Shown: one piece after another, positions 35,501-48,638 of the stretch
Position numbering within the stretch: the first letter of the stretch is position 1
Layout of the letters: each line of letters starts with the position of its first letter
Position numbers and translations under genes: made by a program
The notes under the pieces: model-generated
Seen by the model: the letters and a program-made list of their open reading frames with translations, nothing else
The model's database searches: none
What the model was told of the DNA's origin: nothing
From: Dysidea avara
Taxonomy: Eukaryota; Porifera; Demospongiae; Dictyoceratida; Dysideidae
NCBI RefSeq assembly: GCF_963678975.1
Contig: NC_089279.1
Span: 27,018,004 to 27,082,003, forward strand
Direction of reading: 5' to 3'
Length of the DNA stretch: 64,000 nucleotides

Positions 35501-38500
35501 TTTAAGTAATTGTGTCATCTCTTTTGATGGAAACTCAAATGTGGTATTTAATAATAACAGCGGCACAGAAGGTGGAGCCTTACACTTTGAAGACAGTGGC
35601 AGTGTCTTGTTCAGTGGAAGCACATCAGCAACATTTAATGCTAACATTGCAGAAACAGGTGGAGCTGTTTATTCCAGAAGGCAGTGCTACATTGCATCTG
35701 AATTAAATTCTAGTGTGACCTTTAGTAATAATAGAGCTGGACTGAATGGTGGGGCTATAGCATCTTTTAGAAGCTCTAATGTTTCATTTGGAGGAAACTC
35801 ACTGATATTGTTCAGGAATAACGTAGCTGGACAGGATGGTGCAGCTGTTTATTCTATTACAGATTCCAGTATCACATTTAGTGGAAATTCATCTGTTACA
35901 CTGGAGAAAAACTTAGCTATGCAGCATGGCGGAGCATTATATTCATTTAGTGGCAGTATCGTGACTATTGAAGAAAACTGTCTTGTAAGATTTAACAACA
36001 ATACAGCTGTGGAACGAGGTGGAGCAGTATATTTAACCAGACAATCAGCTATATACTTTAAAGGAAATTCTCAAGTGACATTTATCAACAATGAAGCTAA
36101 CCTTAATGGTGGAGCTATTGGTTCTCTTTATGAGTGCAATATCTCCTTCGAGGAAAATTCTACTTTAAAATTTTATGACAATGGCTGTAGATTTTCTGGT
36201 GGAGCTATTTACATGTTTCACAATATTAATACTAGTTTTTCAGGATATACCCAAACAGCATTTTACAATAACACAAGTACCAGCGGTGGGGCCATTTATT
36301 CTTATGACTATTGTAATACTACAATCAAAGAATGCTCTAATGTTACATTTATTAAAAATAAAGCTGTCTTTGATGGTGGAAGTTTATATATTGACTACAA
36401 CTGTGATGTGACACTAAAAGGGAATAGTTCAACAACATTTTTAAATAACACGGCAAGAAACGGTGGTGCAGTTTCCATCATACAGTCCAGTATTACATTT
36501 GCAGAAGATTCCTCTACGCAATTCATTAGCAACAGAGCTAAAGCAAATGGTGGAGCTATACAACTCGATAGCAATTTTACTTTATCATTTAATGATGATT
36601 CCAACATTGTGTACACATATAATTTTGCTGATCAATTTGGCGGAGCTGTATTTGGTGATCTAATACAAAATACTGACAGTAAAATTGCAGTTAATACTAT
36701 ACATACCAGTTTTGGTAACAACACTGCCTCCACTGGCCCTGATATTTACATAGATATACCAACATCATGTGATGAAGAATGTTTCAGCAATATTATTGTG
36801 GGTTTTAATAATGACACTTTACAACATAGCCAGTTTACTGAACACATCAATACTCCTCCTAGTAAGCTAGCACTATATCATCCAGCTACTTGTATTAATA
36901 ATCACAACAACAGAAGCTGTGATAAATACCTAATCCAGGACATCATGCTTGGGCAAGAAATTGTAATCGATGCCTGTGTGCTGAATCGTTTTGATAGAAG
37001 TACTAATGCAACACAATTTGTGGTAAATAGTAAAAATAAACAACATTACATTTATGATGGTCCCAAGGTTGTATTGATATCGTGTGATACATTTAGAGGC
37101 ATCACAATTATAGGGAATGAGGTTTCTGCCGTAACTAACTTTTCAATGTCAATTACTTCACTGGATGGTAGCCAGTCTGAATCTACAAAAGTTTCGATAG
37201 AGCTAATAATTGAACTATCACCATGCCATCCCGGTTTCCATTATGACGATGCATCACAAAGCTGTGTATGCTACAATGACACTGATAATTTGTTGTGTTC
37301 TGATGATAGTACATCAACTATCAAGAGTGGTTACTGGTTTGGTAAAATTAATGAAAAATCAACTGTATCAGTTTGTCCTAACAACTATTGCAATTTCACA
37401 TGTTGTGAAACTGCTAATGGATACTACCAGCTTTCACCTCAGAGACAAAACCAGTGTAATTCACACAGATCTGGTACAGCCTGTGGTGGCTGTGAAGAAG
37501 GTTACAGTCTTTCATTTGATTCTGTAGAATGTGTGAGACTCAATCAGTGTACAACTGGACAAACAGTACTGGTCATCTCATTGACAATGATATACTGGGT
37601 AATAATAGTTACATTAGTGTTTATCACCGCTTACCGTCATGATGGAATTGGTTACTTGTATGCTATTACATACTATTATAGTATGCTTGATATTTTACTG
37701 GGACAAAATTTGTATCTTTCACAAGGAGTGTTTACAACTGTTAGCATTATGTCCAGCATTGCTAAAATCACTCCACAATTTCTAGGACAGCTTTGTTTGG
37801 TAAGGGGCATCAGTGGAATTGATCAACAGTTTATCCATTATGTACATCCATTAGCTGTCACATTTATTGTTGCAATAATCTGTAAAACTGCAAGGATATC
37901 AAAGAAATTTTCAGATTTTTTACGCCATAGAAGGATTATACATGTTATTTGCTATCTTATGTTGTTATCATATACATCTGTAGCAACAACTTCATTGGTG
38001 CTATTGAGATCACTGACATTTCATAATGTGGATAAAGTTTACACTTATTTATCACCAGATGTACAGTATTTTCATGGCCGTCACCTATTTTATATGATTG
38101 CAGCAGTGTTATGTGTAATACTAATTGTACTCGGCTTCCCTCTTTTTCTTCTACTTGAACCATTCCTTAATCGAATTACCAACTTAATTAGGGTGGAATC
38201 TATCAACTTTACTAAAGTGAAACCACTTCTGGATTACTTTCAAGGAAGTTACAAAGTCAAGTATCATTGGTTTGCAGCTTATTACATGATATGTCGAGTG
38301 GTCATTATTGTGATAATCATTGCAAACCCTTCAAACTATATCACTACTCAGTATTTACTAGTTGCTACAAGCACAATATTAGCCTTGATACTGCTAATAA
38401 TGAGACCATATAAAAATAACATTCTCAACATTTTTGATGGCTTTGTTTTACAATTAATGTCCTTGGTTTCAATGACACCAATCATTGATAATGTTGCTCG

Positions 38501-38705
38501 AGATTTATTGCTTTCGATTACTTTCATTTTTACAGTGCTGCCTTTAATAGTATTTGTTGTCGTGGAACTGTATTTACACAAAGCCACAATCAAGAAAGTG
38601 ACTATGCAATTGCGTCACAGGTCTGGCTCTAATACCAGTTGTTCTGTTGGCAATGACTATGTACCCATGAGAGACTATGGCACTCAGAGAAATGTTGTCA
38701 TGTAA
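32544..38705 (+). CDS. PMP-repeat beta-helix multi-pass membrane protein, one in-frame stop
   Basis: A single uninterrupted exon of 2053 codons except for TAA at 32880-32882 (codon 113). Both sides of the stop are in the same frame and read as one protein. Start MLKGFLLLLVVFFQGIKDF is a signal peptide. Residues about 260-1390 are some 30 to 40 repeats with GGAI(Y/F)G and F..N(N/S) motifs, the signature of chlamydial Pmp repeats and right-handed beta-helices. About 1550-1670 is Cys-rich with CHPGFHY, GYWFG and CGGCEEGYSLSFDS. About 1675-2010 holds eight or nine hydrophobic segments including LIMRPYKNN. A polar tail ends YGTQRNVVM. Predicted cell-surface, ligand unknown. AATAAA at 38749 could be the polyadenylation signal. 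Intronless, unlike its neighbours. The stop may be a null allele or a sequence error. Confidence 0.85.
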
Positions 38706-40011
38706 GTGAAGTTAACAATAATGATTAAGCAGTTGTTGATATATATGCAATAAATATTTGAATAACAATTATAAAGCATACAGTACACTAGTACAGTATA
38801 ATTGGGATCATGAAGACTTGGGATTTTCTTTTCAAAAATATCATCTTAAAACACCTGTCTCGTTTTTCCTTCATGTCAGCTTGGCAATATTGGTTACACA
38901 TAATCAAACCCAAATGTGGCTTCAGAGTGACCCAACAAGCTTCTATGAATCTATTATACTGAATTTTCTACTGACTGACTCATACATACAATTACTTGAT
39001 TACTACAGCCGTATATACAGGATTGATTTCTTCATTGCTCTGGCCCAAGACCTGCCTTTTCACCAACCGCAGTAGCAACAATTCATGCATTATGGACTTA
39101 CCTTTGTCCTCCTCTGTATCCTGTTTCTTCCTCCACTACCACATAGATGTTGGTTTATGGGTAGCAAGTTATGGCTTTAACTGTATCACAAAAGCTATTT
39201 ACATTTCTGTAGTGACTGGATCAATTGAAGAAGGCACTTTCTTATACTGTTCTTGTTTGTAATGTGAAATGGCCATGTCATTTTCAGTAATTGATACTAG
39301 AGTGGACATTTTTAAAAAATGTGTCTTGCACCATTCTGTCTTTTGTTACAGTATAAGCTATAATATAGTTCACCAACAATGAATAAAATTTAACAAATTT
39401 TACATTTCAGTAGAGAAAATAACAGCAATGAAATAAGGGAGGTAAGCTACAGCTAGGCTAGTGGATATTAATTCCTACTTCAGTCATATAGCCTGTGCTG
39501 GCTATTAGCCTGTCAATGCATAGTATAGCCACGAAGCTAAGATATTTCAAATCTCCATTTGCACAGCTATATATAGATGCTTCATCGCTTTATATTTCTA
39601 TAATCTCTACTCAAATGTTAATTTCTAATGTTCCACTGGACTGTAGATGACCATACCTCAAAGTGGACTCAAATCTATTTCTACTTTTTTAATAAGTTCC
39701 ATAGTTACTTAACTGTATGCATTGCTATACCAATTTCTTATGGTTGTATTATTCATCTGTCATCCATGTACATAGCCACAATTCACAACCTCATGATGAT
39801 AGTGACTACCAAGAGCCATTTTTGAAAGACCTGAATGATATCGAAAACCAATCAGATGTGATGACAGCAACATGTTGTAGTATTATATAATTACCAACAG
39901 TATTTTTCAAATGCATTCATGAATGTGTGTATGTACACTGTGTATGTGTCTGTCTGTGAGTGTGAATAAACATTGGTCGTAAATGCATACAATGTAAGAC
40001 ATTGCATAGGT
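38706..40011. other. Intergenic DNA, no supported gene
   Basis: AT-rich 3' flank of the PMP-like gene up to the unit C boundary. Short open frames at 38758 and 38996 have no exon signals or recognisable content. Confidence 0.5.
38749..38754 (+). promoter_or_regulatory. AATAAA polyadenylation signal of the PMP-like gene
   Basis: Canonical hexamer 44 nt after the stop codon of the PMP-repeat gene. Confidence 0.55.
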
Positions 40012-40109
40012 ACATGCTAAATTGACACTTCTAGTACATACTATTGTATTATAAGTCTTGTACCTTGCTTATGTTGGCTGTAGCGTGCAAGAAGTGCTAC
40101 AAAATTTCA

Positions 40110-40690
40110 TAATCAATAGCAGACATTTCAATTACACTCTTCGATGCATACATACTGTAAGTGATCTGGTTTCTTTATTCATTCAGTATTCACGTGCAGT
40201 GAATCATTTACATATGCTATAGACAGTTTCAACTACCCATCATATCCCATATACCATTACTGACTATCACAAAGAACAAGTCAAGTGATTAGTGCAGGTG
40301 TAACAGGTGACATAAAGTATTTCCTTCCCCACTCCAAGTATATAATACGTAACTCCATGGGTCATGCACCTAAACTTCTTGACCTTGAAAACTTTTGTGG
40401 TATTACTCCATATACTTTTACAGTAAAAACAAACTAGTGAAGGCCACTACTAAATGCTCACTATTTTTGTGTAGTGATGTTTACTACTAATTTTGTAGTA
40501 ACCGTCACTACAATGTAGTGATGTTCACCACTACATAGTGAGGGTCACTACAAAAGAGTAGTGAATGTCACTACACAAAAACAGTAAGTATTGTGGCAAA
40601 AATTAGTAGTAAAATTCACTAATTTTTTACAGCGTTCCAATGGAAAGACATCTCTCCATCATGATTACTAACGTAGACATTTCCACCATA
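40110..40690 (-). pseudogene. PPM1D-like PP2C last-exon remnant, unit C copy
   Basis: Orthologous to the remnant at 15300-16340 and equally frame-destroyed. It lacks the hAT-like insertion found there but is split by a different palindromic insertion at 40420-40632. Confidence 0.78.
40420..40632. mobile_element. Palindromic MITE, private to unit C
   Basis: Ends ACAGTAAAAACAAACTAGTG and, inverted, GCTGTAAAAAATTAGTG. The interior is built of repeated inverted TAGTGA / TCACTA blocks. Unit B reads ATCTTTTCCAATGGAAATAA across the site. Exact borders and target duplication are uncertain. Confidence 0.65.
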
Positions 40691-40691
40691 C

Positions 40692-41000
40692 CAGGGGCGG
40701 ATCCAGAGTTTGGAAAGAGGGGGGGCACCTTTCTAAAAAGCAGTTGAAGACCAAAAAAAAAAAAAAAAAAAAGGTTATGACAATAATACCTAGTTATCCT
40801 TACCAACTATATCACGTCTGTTATGTAAAATAAAATCCTATTTATAGCTTCATAGGTAAGCTACACTGCCTCATGAACATTGTGACTGCTTTATTAGAGT
40901 AATTGACTGCTCTATTAGAGTATCTCGATCTTGTATGCAATTCCTTGAAGGGGGGAGGGGGGGCATTTGCCCCAAATGCCCCATCCTGGATCCGCCACTG
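40692..41000. mobile_element. hAT-like MITE with 5-bp target duplication, private to unit C
   Basis: Ends CAGGGGCGGATCCAG and, inverted, CAGTGGCGGATCCAG. CATAC is duplicated at 40687-40691 and 41001-41005. The empty site is GCCATACAGTTG at 16336 in unit B. The interior has a run of 19 A and tandem TGACTGCT(C/T)TATTAGAGTA motifs. Confidence 0.88.
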
Positions 41001-41004
41001 CATA

Positions 41005-41480
41005 CAGTGGAACCTCTCTTATCTGGATCTCTATTCATCATTGTCCAGACAGCCCCTAATGAGTCATGTGGCTTGTAGCTTATGAAGTTTGGTTTAGATG
41101 AAAGCACAAGGAGAGAGCCTAAAGGTTGCTGTTTACCTAACTATTCAACAACTTTTTAAAATACGTAATAACTACCACTTGGTTGTTATGCATTTTCACA
41201 GCCCAGGGAGTAACCATGAATGCTCTGTAGTGACTTCCTGAAATTTTTCATTTTGTTCATCTCCTTACTTTTATTACTAGGACTGCGTCACATACTGATG
41301 ATACAACCAAGTAAATATCCCTCTGCTTACTAAACTGCATAGCACTAATTGATAACAATACAAACATTAAAATTAATGTATTTAAATTATAGTCACTTTA
41401 GCATAATAACTAGTTATGTACATTTCTGAGATACGGATGGTAGTATGTACCAGACCATCCAGATAAGAGAGTTTCCACTG
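41005..41480. mobile_element. pogo/Tigger-like MITE, orthologue of 16341-16759
   Basis: Ends CAGTGGAACCTCTCTTATCT and, inverted, CAGTGGAAACTCTCTTATCT, with TA on both sides. Shared insertion site with unit B. Confidence 0.8.
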
Positions 41481-41898
41481 TATTGTGCTGTATCATTTGC
41501 ACAATTGAAGCCTAGAATAGCATGTACAGATATAGGTAAGCCGTGTTCATGAATAATATAGTGATTTATCTATACAGAGTTAAGCATTCTTACTTTTTTG
41601 TAATAATAAACCAAGTGCTAAAATGTCAGTTGCATTAATTTTAATTTACTCAGCATGCAGGTACTACAGGTAGACCAAATACTGTATAGTTTCTACAGGG
41701 TAGAGAAGATGACCCTGCAATCTTATTATGTAAGTGATGTTACACGTCATTGTAATCACACTTTGTATATATGTAGGAATGGAAGGTGTTAATTCCCAAC
41801 AAATGTGATATACCCTCCTTAAAATTTCTCACCACAGATGGATTACGGCTGGGTGTATGGTATAGGTAGCTACCTCTACATGATTACTTGACCGGGTC

Positions 41899-44800
41899 AT
41901 GCCTAAGAAGAAGAAAGCAACATGTACAAGAAGTGACAATAAAGATGGCTCACCATTTAGTCGACTTGAGGTCTACAAAGAACTCAAAACAATTAATGAG
42001 AGAGTGGAAAAGGTAGCAAACAGTTTTCTTCTGCTAAATAAATTTTAATTTCAAACAGATAATAGCAAACTATGAAGAATTTGGACCACCAACGCAATCA
42101 TATATTACAGATGAAGAAGTAGTAAGTGAACATTAGCTAGCAGCATGTGTACAATAGTAACGAATATATGTTATCACTAGGACCATGTTAGGAAGTTGAT
42201 AGAAAAGTTTGAGAATGTTCGTTTGGAGAAAGAAACAGTAAGACAATTTTGTCTAAAATTTAGTGTCTATATTTTACCTTTATAGGCTCTCAAGACAGTT
42301 AGCGCAGTAAGCCACTGTAGAAATTATTAAATGTGTCAAAATTTTCATGAATTGTGTTAATAGTTCTACATGAAACAGCTAGATATCTGTATGAAGTTTT
42401 ACAAACCTGTAAGATGACTTCCTTACAAAACTATAACACTGATTAACAATTTCACACATACCAGGATATAGAATCTGATGAGAGGCTGCTTGAAGAATTA
42501 TTAAAAGACATAAAGCATCACGAGTTCCAGTAAGTCTATATGGCATATGTGATTAACCATTCTTCAATCATTAGACATGCTTATGATGAGGCATTAAAAG
42601 GACTGGATAAATTGAAGACACTTATCACATCCACTGCCAACTTAGCAAATTTGCAACTTTCATATAGACCGTCTACCAGGTAAACACCTACAAGTAACCC
42701 GGTAACAAAAATATTTCAATTATTTTTAAAGCCTCGTATAACAGGCTAACACACAAGGTTCCTGTGAATAAGCATATACTTAATTAAGTAAACACACATT
42801 CGGTAAAGTTTCTGCTTTGTGCATATTATATTAACTGCTTTGTGCATATTAAACTTCATCTCTGTACAAAGTGACTCACCACAAGGAAATCACCATGAGA
42901 GTAAGTATCATCATTATACACTAACTGTGTACTTCACAAATCTATTGTGATTAAAAAGTGGCAAAGTTACCGATCAGTCAAGAGCAGAACTCACATACAC
43001 AGACTGTGGCCCAAAATGCAAAGCAAGTCATAGTGGTTAAAATTTATAGTTTGGTAATTCTATAAAAACAGATTGTTGAGAAAATACTCCACCCAACAAA
43101 GAGTGAGTACTTAAATAAAGGCCTCATTCTCTCATAGCTATTTCGTTAAAAAGGATTTGGAATCCACCAAAGTGGCTTACAACAAACTGCTACAAGAGAA
43201 GACTAACCTGAAGGCTATGGTTAGTGAAGTTGATAGACTAAAGAAGGAACTCAGCCAAGCTAACAAAGTATGTAGTGAAAAAATTTCTTCACAAAGTTTT
43301 ATTCAACAATTAGGAAGTTGAGTTCTTACAAAAGATTGTAGACAAGAAGAAAACTATGGATAGTGCTGGCGGCAAAATGATAACAGACCAACTATCATCT
43401 GCAAGGCTCAGTGATGATCAAGATGACACTTCTGGCACAAATTCACCTACACTCCCTCCAATAGTAGTAAGAAATAATTTCAAGTGTTGTGATGTCACTG
43501 AATAATTGCAGCACTAAAAACAGTGCACACATACATAAACAAGTAGCGTCTTCTTATAAAAATAGATATTTACATATTTTGTGGTACTAAGAAATGTCCC
43601 AGTACTGTTTATGCTGAATACCAATTTGCCATGCATTGCATAGTAAAGCTGGAGCTTTGCTACATTGCCTATTAGAACAAGCTGGAAGGCAAATTTTTAA
43701 GCATAGTATGCATAAGTATATAATTCTATTATACACTGGTAAATGCATGGTACACAGAATTGAAGTATATACAAATGAATATGTAAAACAAGACTTAGTG
43801 CAATCTATTTTCAATTATTTAGACCACTACGGACAAAGGTGCTAATGTTAAAGAGGAACACAGACAGAACAATGTGTTCAGCAAAAGTGCAGTCAAAAAG
43901 AACACATTTACTGTTGGGAGAAGACCACTAAGCAATAAGAAGCAACAAGTAGTTAATCCTTTAACTGCCAGTATTAATAATAACAAGAAAGACAGTAGCA
44001 CTAACTTTTTCACAATGACAAAATTTCCTGACATAAGTCATAAAAGACCTAGTACTACCTATAAGCCAACAGATCCGGTAGTGAAGTTACCAGAGATATG
44101 GTCCAAAAACACTCCCAATCTATCAGTGGTATGTACGTAAATGAGAAACTGGATTACTCACATCCACTTATTTTGTAGTCTCAGGAATCAGCTGGTCATA
44201 ACAGAAATTCCAGCAGCAAACCACAGCCAATTTCCTCAGAGAAAATTGTGGAAACACTCCTTGACCTACATGCCAAAGATGAACTCAATTCACAACATCT
44301 TAAAAATGACCATGCAAATATTCTAAATAGTTTGGTGAAGGTATGTGTGAAAGTGTTCTTATAAATGTGCTACTCTATGCCATTCTTACTGTATTGTTTA
44401 CAGGAGCCTGTTGATAGCCTTAATCAGACAAATCAACATGATAAAGCAGCTCATGCTATAGTAAACTGATACTAGTGGATACTTGTATATTAATCTACTA
44501 ATAGGTGGAATACACTAATATGGGTCAAACAATTAAAGAAGTTGACCACATTGTAAATGAGCAATGCAAACAGGAAAACAGAGAATACCAGTGGATTGTA
44601 GACAAGGAAGAAGAAAGCAAGAAAACCATCATTGAACATGTACGTATGTGTACAATAAACGGTACATTATAGTCTATCACTTTATTCAGTATTCTGAGTT
44701 TGTGGAGAGTGTAGGATCAGCAGTGGATTTTGTAAACAAGCAACTTCAGAGAGATGGTAAAGCTGTGATCTATACAATGTGTAAACATCAATAATAATAT

Positions 44801-46732
44801 ATAGGGATAATTGGTAGTGGACAGATTAATGGAACTAGCACTGATCATCCAGTTGCGTTTAGTCAAATTTCAAAAGAAACTGAAGTAACTAAATTGAAAT
44901 TAAGTTTTAATTGTATTCCTCTTCTAATTAGGGTACATATCAAGATTTTATTACGAGGATGGCTGAAGGTAATTCCTGTATTATTGCACACAAGTTTAGT
45001 CTACACTTATTTCACAGCTCTAACTACTATCAGCACCAGCTCTGCATTGTATTTGCAACATGTGGTAAGCGATAACTGTAGCAACATTGGTAAGTAAGTT
45101 GTGTAAACTCACAGAACCTGTCCATGATAGAACAACAGAAAAGACTTTTGGTTCTTAAAAGAGCAAACCCTCAGGTAAAAAAAAATCACTTTAATTAGCA
45201 GATAAATTGGTTAGCAGGTATACCAGAAATGTATTCAGCAGTTAGACAAAGACTCTCAGGTGAATTCACACATATCACTGTACTTGCATGTACTGGGCTG
45301 CAGGCACAGGTTGCCTGCAGACCTTTGGATTTTGCCATAAAGCCACAATAAATAAATAAAATAAATAAATACTTGTATACTCACATGCAACCCAACATCA
45401 TATAGTATCCTGAGCTAATCAGCAAGCGTTTACATGAAGGACTAGGCATTATGAATGGCATACTAGAGAAGCACATTGCAGAGTAAGCCTTAAACTTCAT
45501 AGTCACCTGTCTTGCAAAAACAGTGATCAAATAGAATGCAGTCTGAAATTGACATATTTATGTCTGAACGGGAGCAGCTTGTGGAAGAAGCAAAACTGCA
45601 AGTAAAGAAACATAATCAAATTTAATGTTTAAATTAGTGTTTTATAAGATGCAAGCCCACATTGCTGAAATTATTCACCATGCTGACAAGATTTCAGCTC
45701 TACTTTCACTGGATGGTAGACCACGATAATATTGTTCTAGTTTTACTTCAAATGTGCGCAAATTTTAGAAAATAAAACAACTTCAAATTTGTCAACAGGA
45801 CTTCAAACTTCATTGTCATTCCTTAACAGATTATGCAGTAATCACCAAAGGGTACAAGTCTTCAAAGAACACAATGACAGAGAGAACACTAACAAGAAGG
45901 TTGAGTGTTAGCTATAGATTTATACAGTCAGTGTATGTGCATATATTCTAACAGGCTGCATCTTTCTCAGAAACTATCAAACCAGGTGAATAAACTAAAT
46001 TCTTGATACACATTCCACTTCATTACTATCCTGTAGTGCTTAAAGAGGTTCAAAGTAAAGTGAAGGACATGCTATACAAGGAGGTAAACATCCTATAATG
46101 AACTCTTTACTACCAAATGTAAGATGTTATATACGTACAGCTGGGCTTAAGAATGCCACACCAACTTGACTATAAACTTAACAGAAAGTCAAACAATATT
46201 GTGGTAACATACTGATTGTTGATACAAATATGTTACTTATTAAACACAGCATACCACATTGCCAGTCCTTCCCAGTAGTAACCACACTGGAGGTGCACAT
46301 GTACCTGCAATGGATTCAGCCAGGGATACCTCCTTTGCTAAAACATCAACCAGTAATGGCAGAAATAACACCAGTACATTTTGGTGCACTTCAGTGTGGG
46401 ACACATTTGTCCAGTCATCCTCAGCAGAAGAAGAAACAAGATCAATTCTAAGTCAAGGAATACAAGGGAAGACAATTGGTAAAAGAAATAGAATGGAAGA
46501 TTGTCAGTTTTTGCCATTAAAGGATATGAGAAATACAAGCAATACAAAAGACAATGGATCACTACAAATAGAAGGTCATGGAAAGATGAATGGCAAAAGA
46601 AGAATGAAGCCTCAAAGGATGAGCATAACCATCACGGTAAAGAACAGACTGGTAAGAGATGAGAATACTCCTAAGGAACCAGTTGAGTGCTTCAAAGTTA
46701 CTTCAGTTGACATCAAAAATAGAGACACCTAA
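41899..46732 (+). CDS. Gene C: microexon-rich coiled-coil protein, close paralogue of B
   Basis: Exon-for-exon copy of gene B: first exon 41899-42012 (MPKKKKATCTRSDNK), 21-nt microexon GCTCTCAAGACAGTTAGCGC near 42285, coiled-coil exon at about 43155-43268, the 306-nt exon ending near 44130, and last exon 46250-46732, one codon shorter than in B. The splice signals I checked are conserved and the exons I read are open, so about 911 aa and probably functional. Differences from B are scattered substitutions. Like B, it converges on a PPM1D-like gene. Function unknown. Confidence 0.83.
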
Positions 46733-46793
46733 GTACAGTCTTGGTATCTGATATATGTTGTGAGACTGTACAGAATGTATAATAGTGTAATAT

Positions 46794-46841
46794 CAAGAGT
46801 TAATAATATCAAGAGTTAATAACTACTATTATTAACTCTTG
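46794..46841. mobile_element. Tiny hairpin unit with 7-bp flanking duplication, private to unit C
   Basis: 48 bp bounded by CAAGAGTTAATA and TATTAACTCTTG, with a second CAAGAGTTAATA inside. GTAATAT flanks it exactly (46787-46793, 46842-46848). Unit B at about 22060 reads ACAGTATAATATGGCTATT with no insert. Confidence 0.78.
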
Positions 46842-47424
46842 GTAATATGGCTATTACTAACCTACTTTGAACTTAACACTTTTGAGGTGTGCTTTCAAAG
46901 TTATCCCCGCATAACAGAAGGTCCATTACAATAGTAGCACTGACAGGAAATAATATGTATATTTCTTATAATTAGAGAATAATACCAGTAATAGTGACTA
47001 TTAAATGGGGTTGCTTATTAATAGACATGATGTGGGTGGAGGACGGGTAACACTATATACCTTAATATGGTGTAGCCTAAGAATTTTGACCACAGATACT
47101 TAATGAATCTTATCACTTGAATTCTAGATCTGCATCAATTATACCACAAAATGTCTCGCTAGCTTGCATCCCTGTCCAGTTCATCCCTACCCCTTTAGGA
47201 AATCTAGTTACAATCATCAACTTACCATTTCAATTTTTACAGCCACTTTGTTCATCTTACAAGTGACTTTAAAGGGGCCAAAACCTATTCAATTATAGTC
47301 CACAATGACAATTAAAGAATGACAAGGTATGTATATTGTATGCAGGATGCTTATTCTACTGACACCTGAGTGCATGAGCTACCTCAAAATTCATTCATAC
47401 AGGCTAATGTCTGAATAACTAATA

Positions 47425-47968
47425 CAGTGAAACCTCACTTAGTGGCCACCTCATTATAGTGGCCAGGTCCAGCAAGTCCAAACGTATTTTCCATTATGTT
47501 ATATTTATTTAATTTTCGTTAATAGGGCCACCTCATTATAAAGGCCAGTGGCCACATAACACTGGACCAAACTGGTAAAACTAATACAATGTTCCCTCAG
47601 TAAAGAGGCCAGCTGAGCAGGTATCACTGCAAAAGTTGCTGCTCTTAAGTGCACATTTTAACTACTGAAAGCGGTACCCATTATTCTGGCAGTATACTTC
47701 ATGCTTTTCCAGCCATTATGTCTCAAGTATTGCTGGAATAATTGGTACATCGTATGCTCCTACCTTTCTCTGTGATAAACTCTACATAGTGTGTTTAGTT
47801 AGATCAATTGTATACTGATGTTACAGTTGCTGGTTTGTTGAAAACCTCAATAATAAGGCTATTTTGTTTTATGGCTGCATTAATAAGGTTTTCGGTAATA
47901 GGGCCACCTCAGTAATAGGGCCACTTATCATGGGTCCCATAGGTGGCCCTATTAACGAGGTTTCACTG
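47425..47968. mobile_element. pogo/Tigger-like MITE, 544 bp, private to unit C
   Basis: Perfect inverted CAGTGAAACCTC ends with TA on both sides. Unit B at about 22590 reads AACTAATACATGCATTGCC, the pre-insertion TA site. Inside, both arms carry GTGGCCACCTC-like and GGGCCACCTC-like blocks. No transposase. Confidence 0.92.
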
Positions 47969-48638
47969 TACATGCATTGCCACAGGTGGTTAAGACTGGG
48001 GAAGAGTGCATAGGATTTTGAAGCATTCCTTTCCTACATTTTAATTTTACTATGTGCTAGCTAGTAGAAGTTACAGTATGGGTGCGATTCATACAAGGGG
48101 GCGGAAAGAGTTATATTTAGGGAAATCACAATTGTATTACATAGGAGCAAGACTTGATTTGAACAGTCAACCACTCTTAATAGAACACCCATCGTTAAAA
48201 TTTTCCTACTAGGAACACACATCAGTGTGTGAGCTGAAACTGAACCTTTCTTCTTCTCAAGTTATACCAAACTGTACTTGCTGATACAAAGTATTAAGAA
48301 TATATATATTTTTTAAGTTGTAATAAAAAAAATCTGTTCTTTGGATACATAGTAGGGATCGTTAGTTGTAGCTACAGACTTGAAACTTACTTTTGCAACT
48401 GAAACATATAATTCCAGTTTTGCAACATCTACAGTGTAGCTGTCATAAAGTTATTAAGGTATAAAGCATGATGGTCAGCATCTGGGGGCTGTACCTTTAC
48501 CTGGTCAATCTCCACACATTTATACTAAACTGCTATAGTGCAAACAAAATGACCACTCTATGTATCCCTTGTATATTGTATTTGAAAGCATGTTTGTGGA
48601 TAATAGGCCACATATGTCCATGGGATGATGCTGTAGAT

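Noticed and set aside
32544-38705. Bacterial (chlamydial) contamination or recent transfer
   Set aside because: The Pmp-like repeats are only one domain. Signal peptide, Cys-rich stalk, polytopic membrane part, AATAAA and host-like AT-rich flanks fit an animal gene.
40444-40620. CRISPR-like or tandem regulatory array (repeated TAGTGA/TCACTA)
   Set aside because: The blocks are inverted pairs inside one palindromic MITE and not evenly spaced direct repeats.
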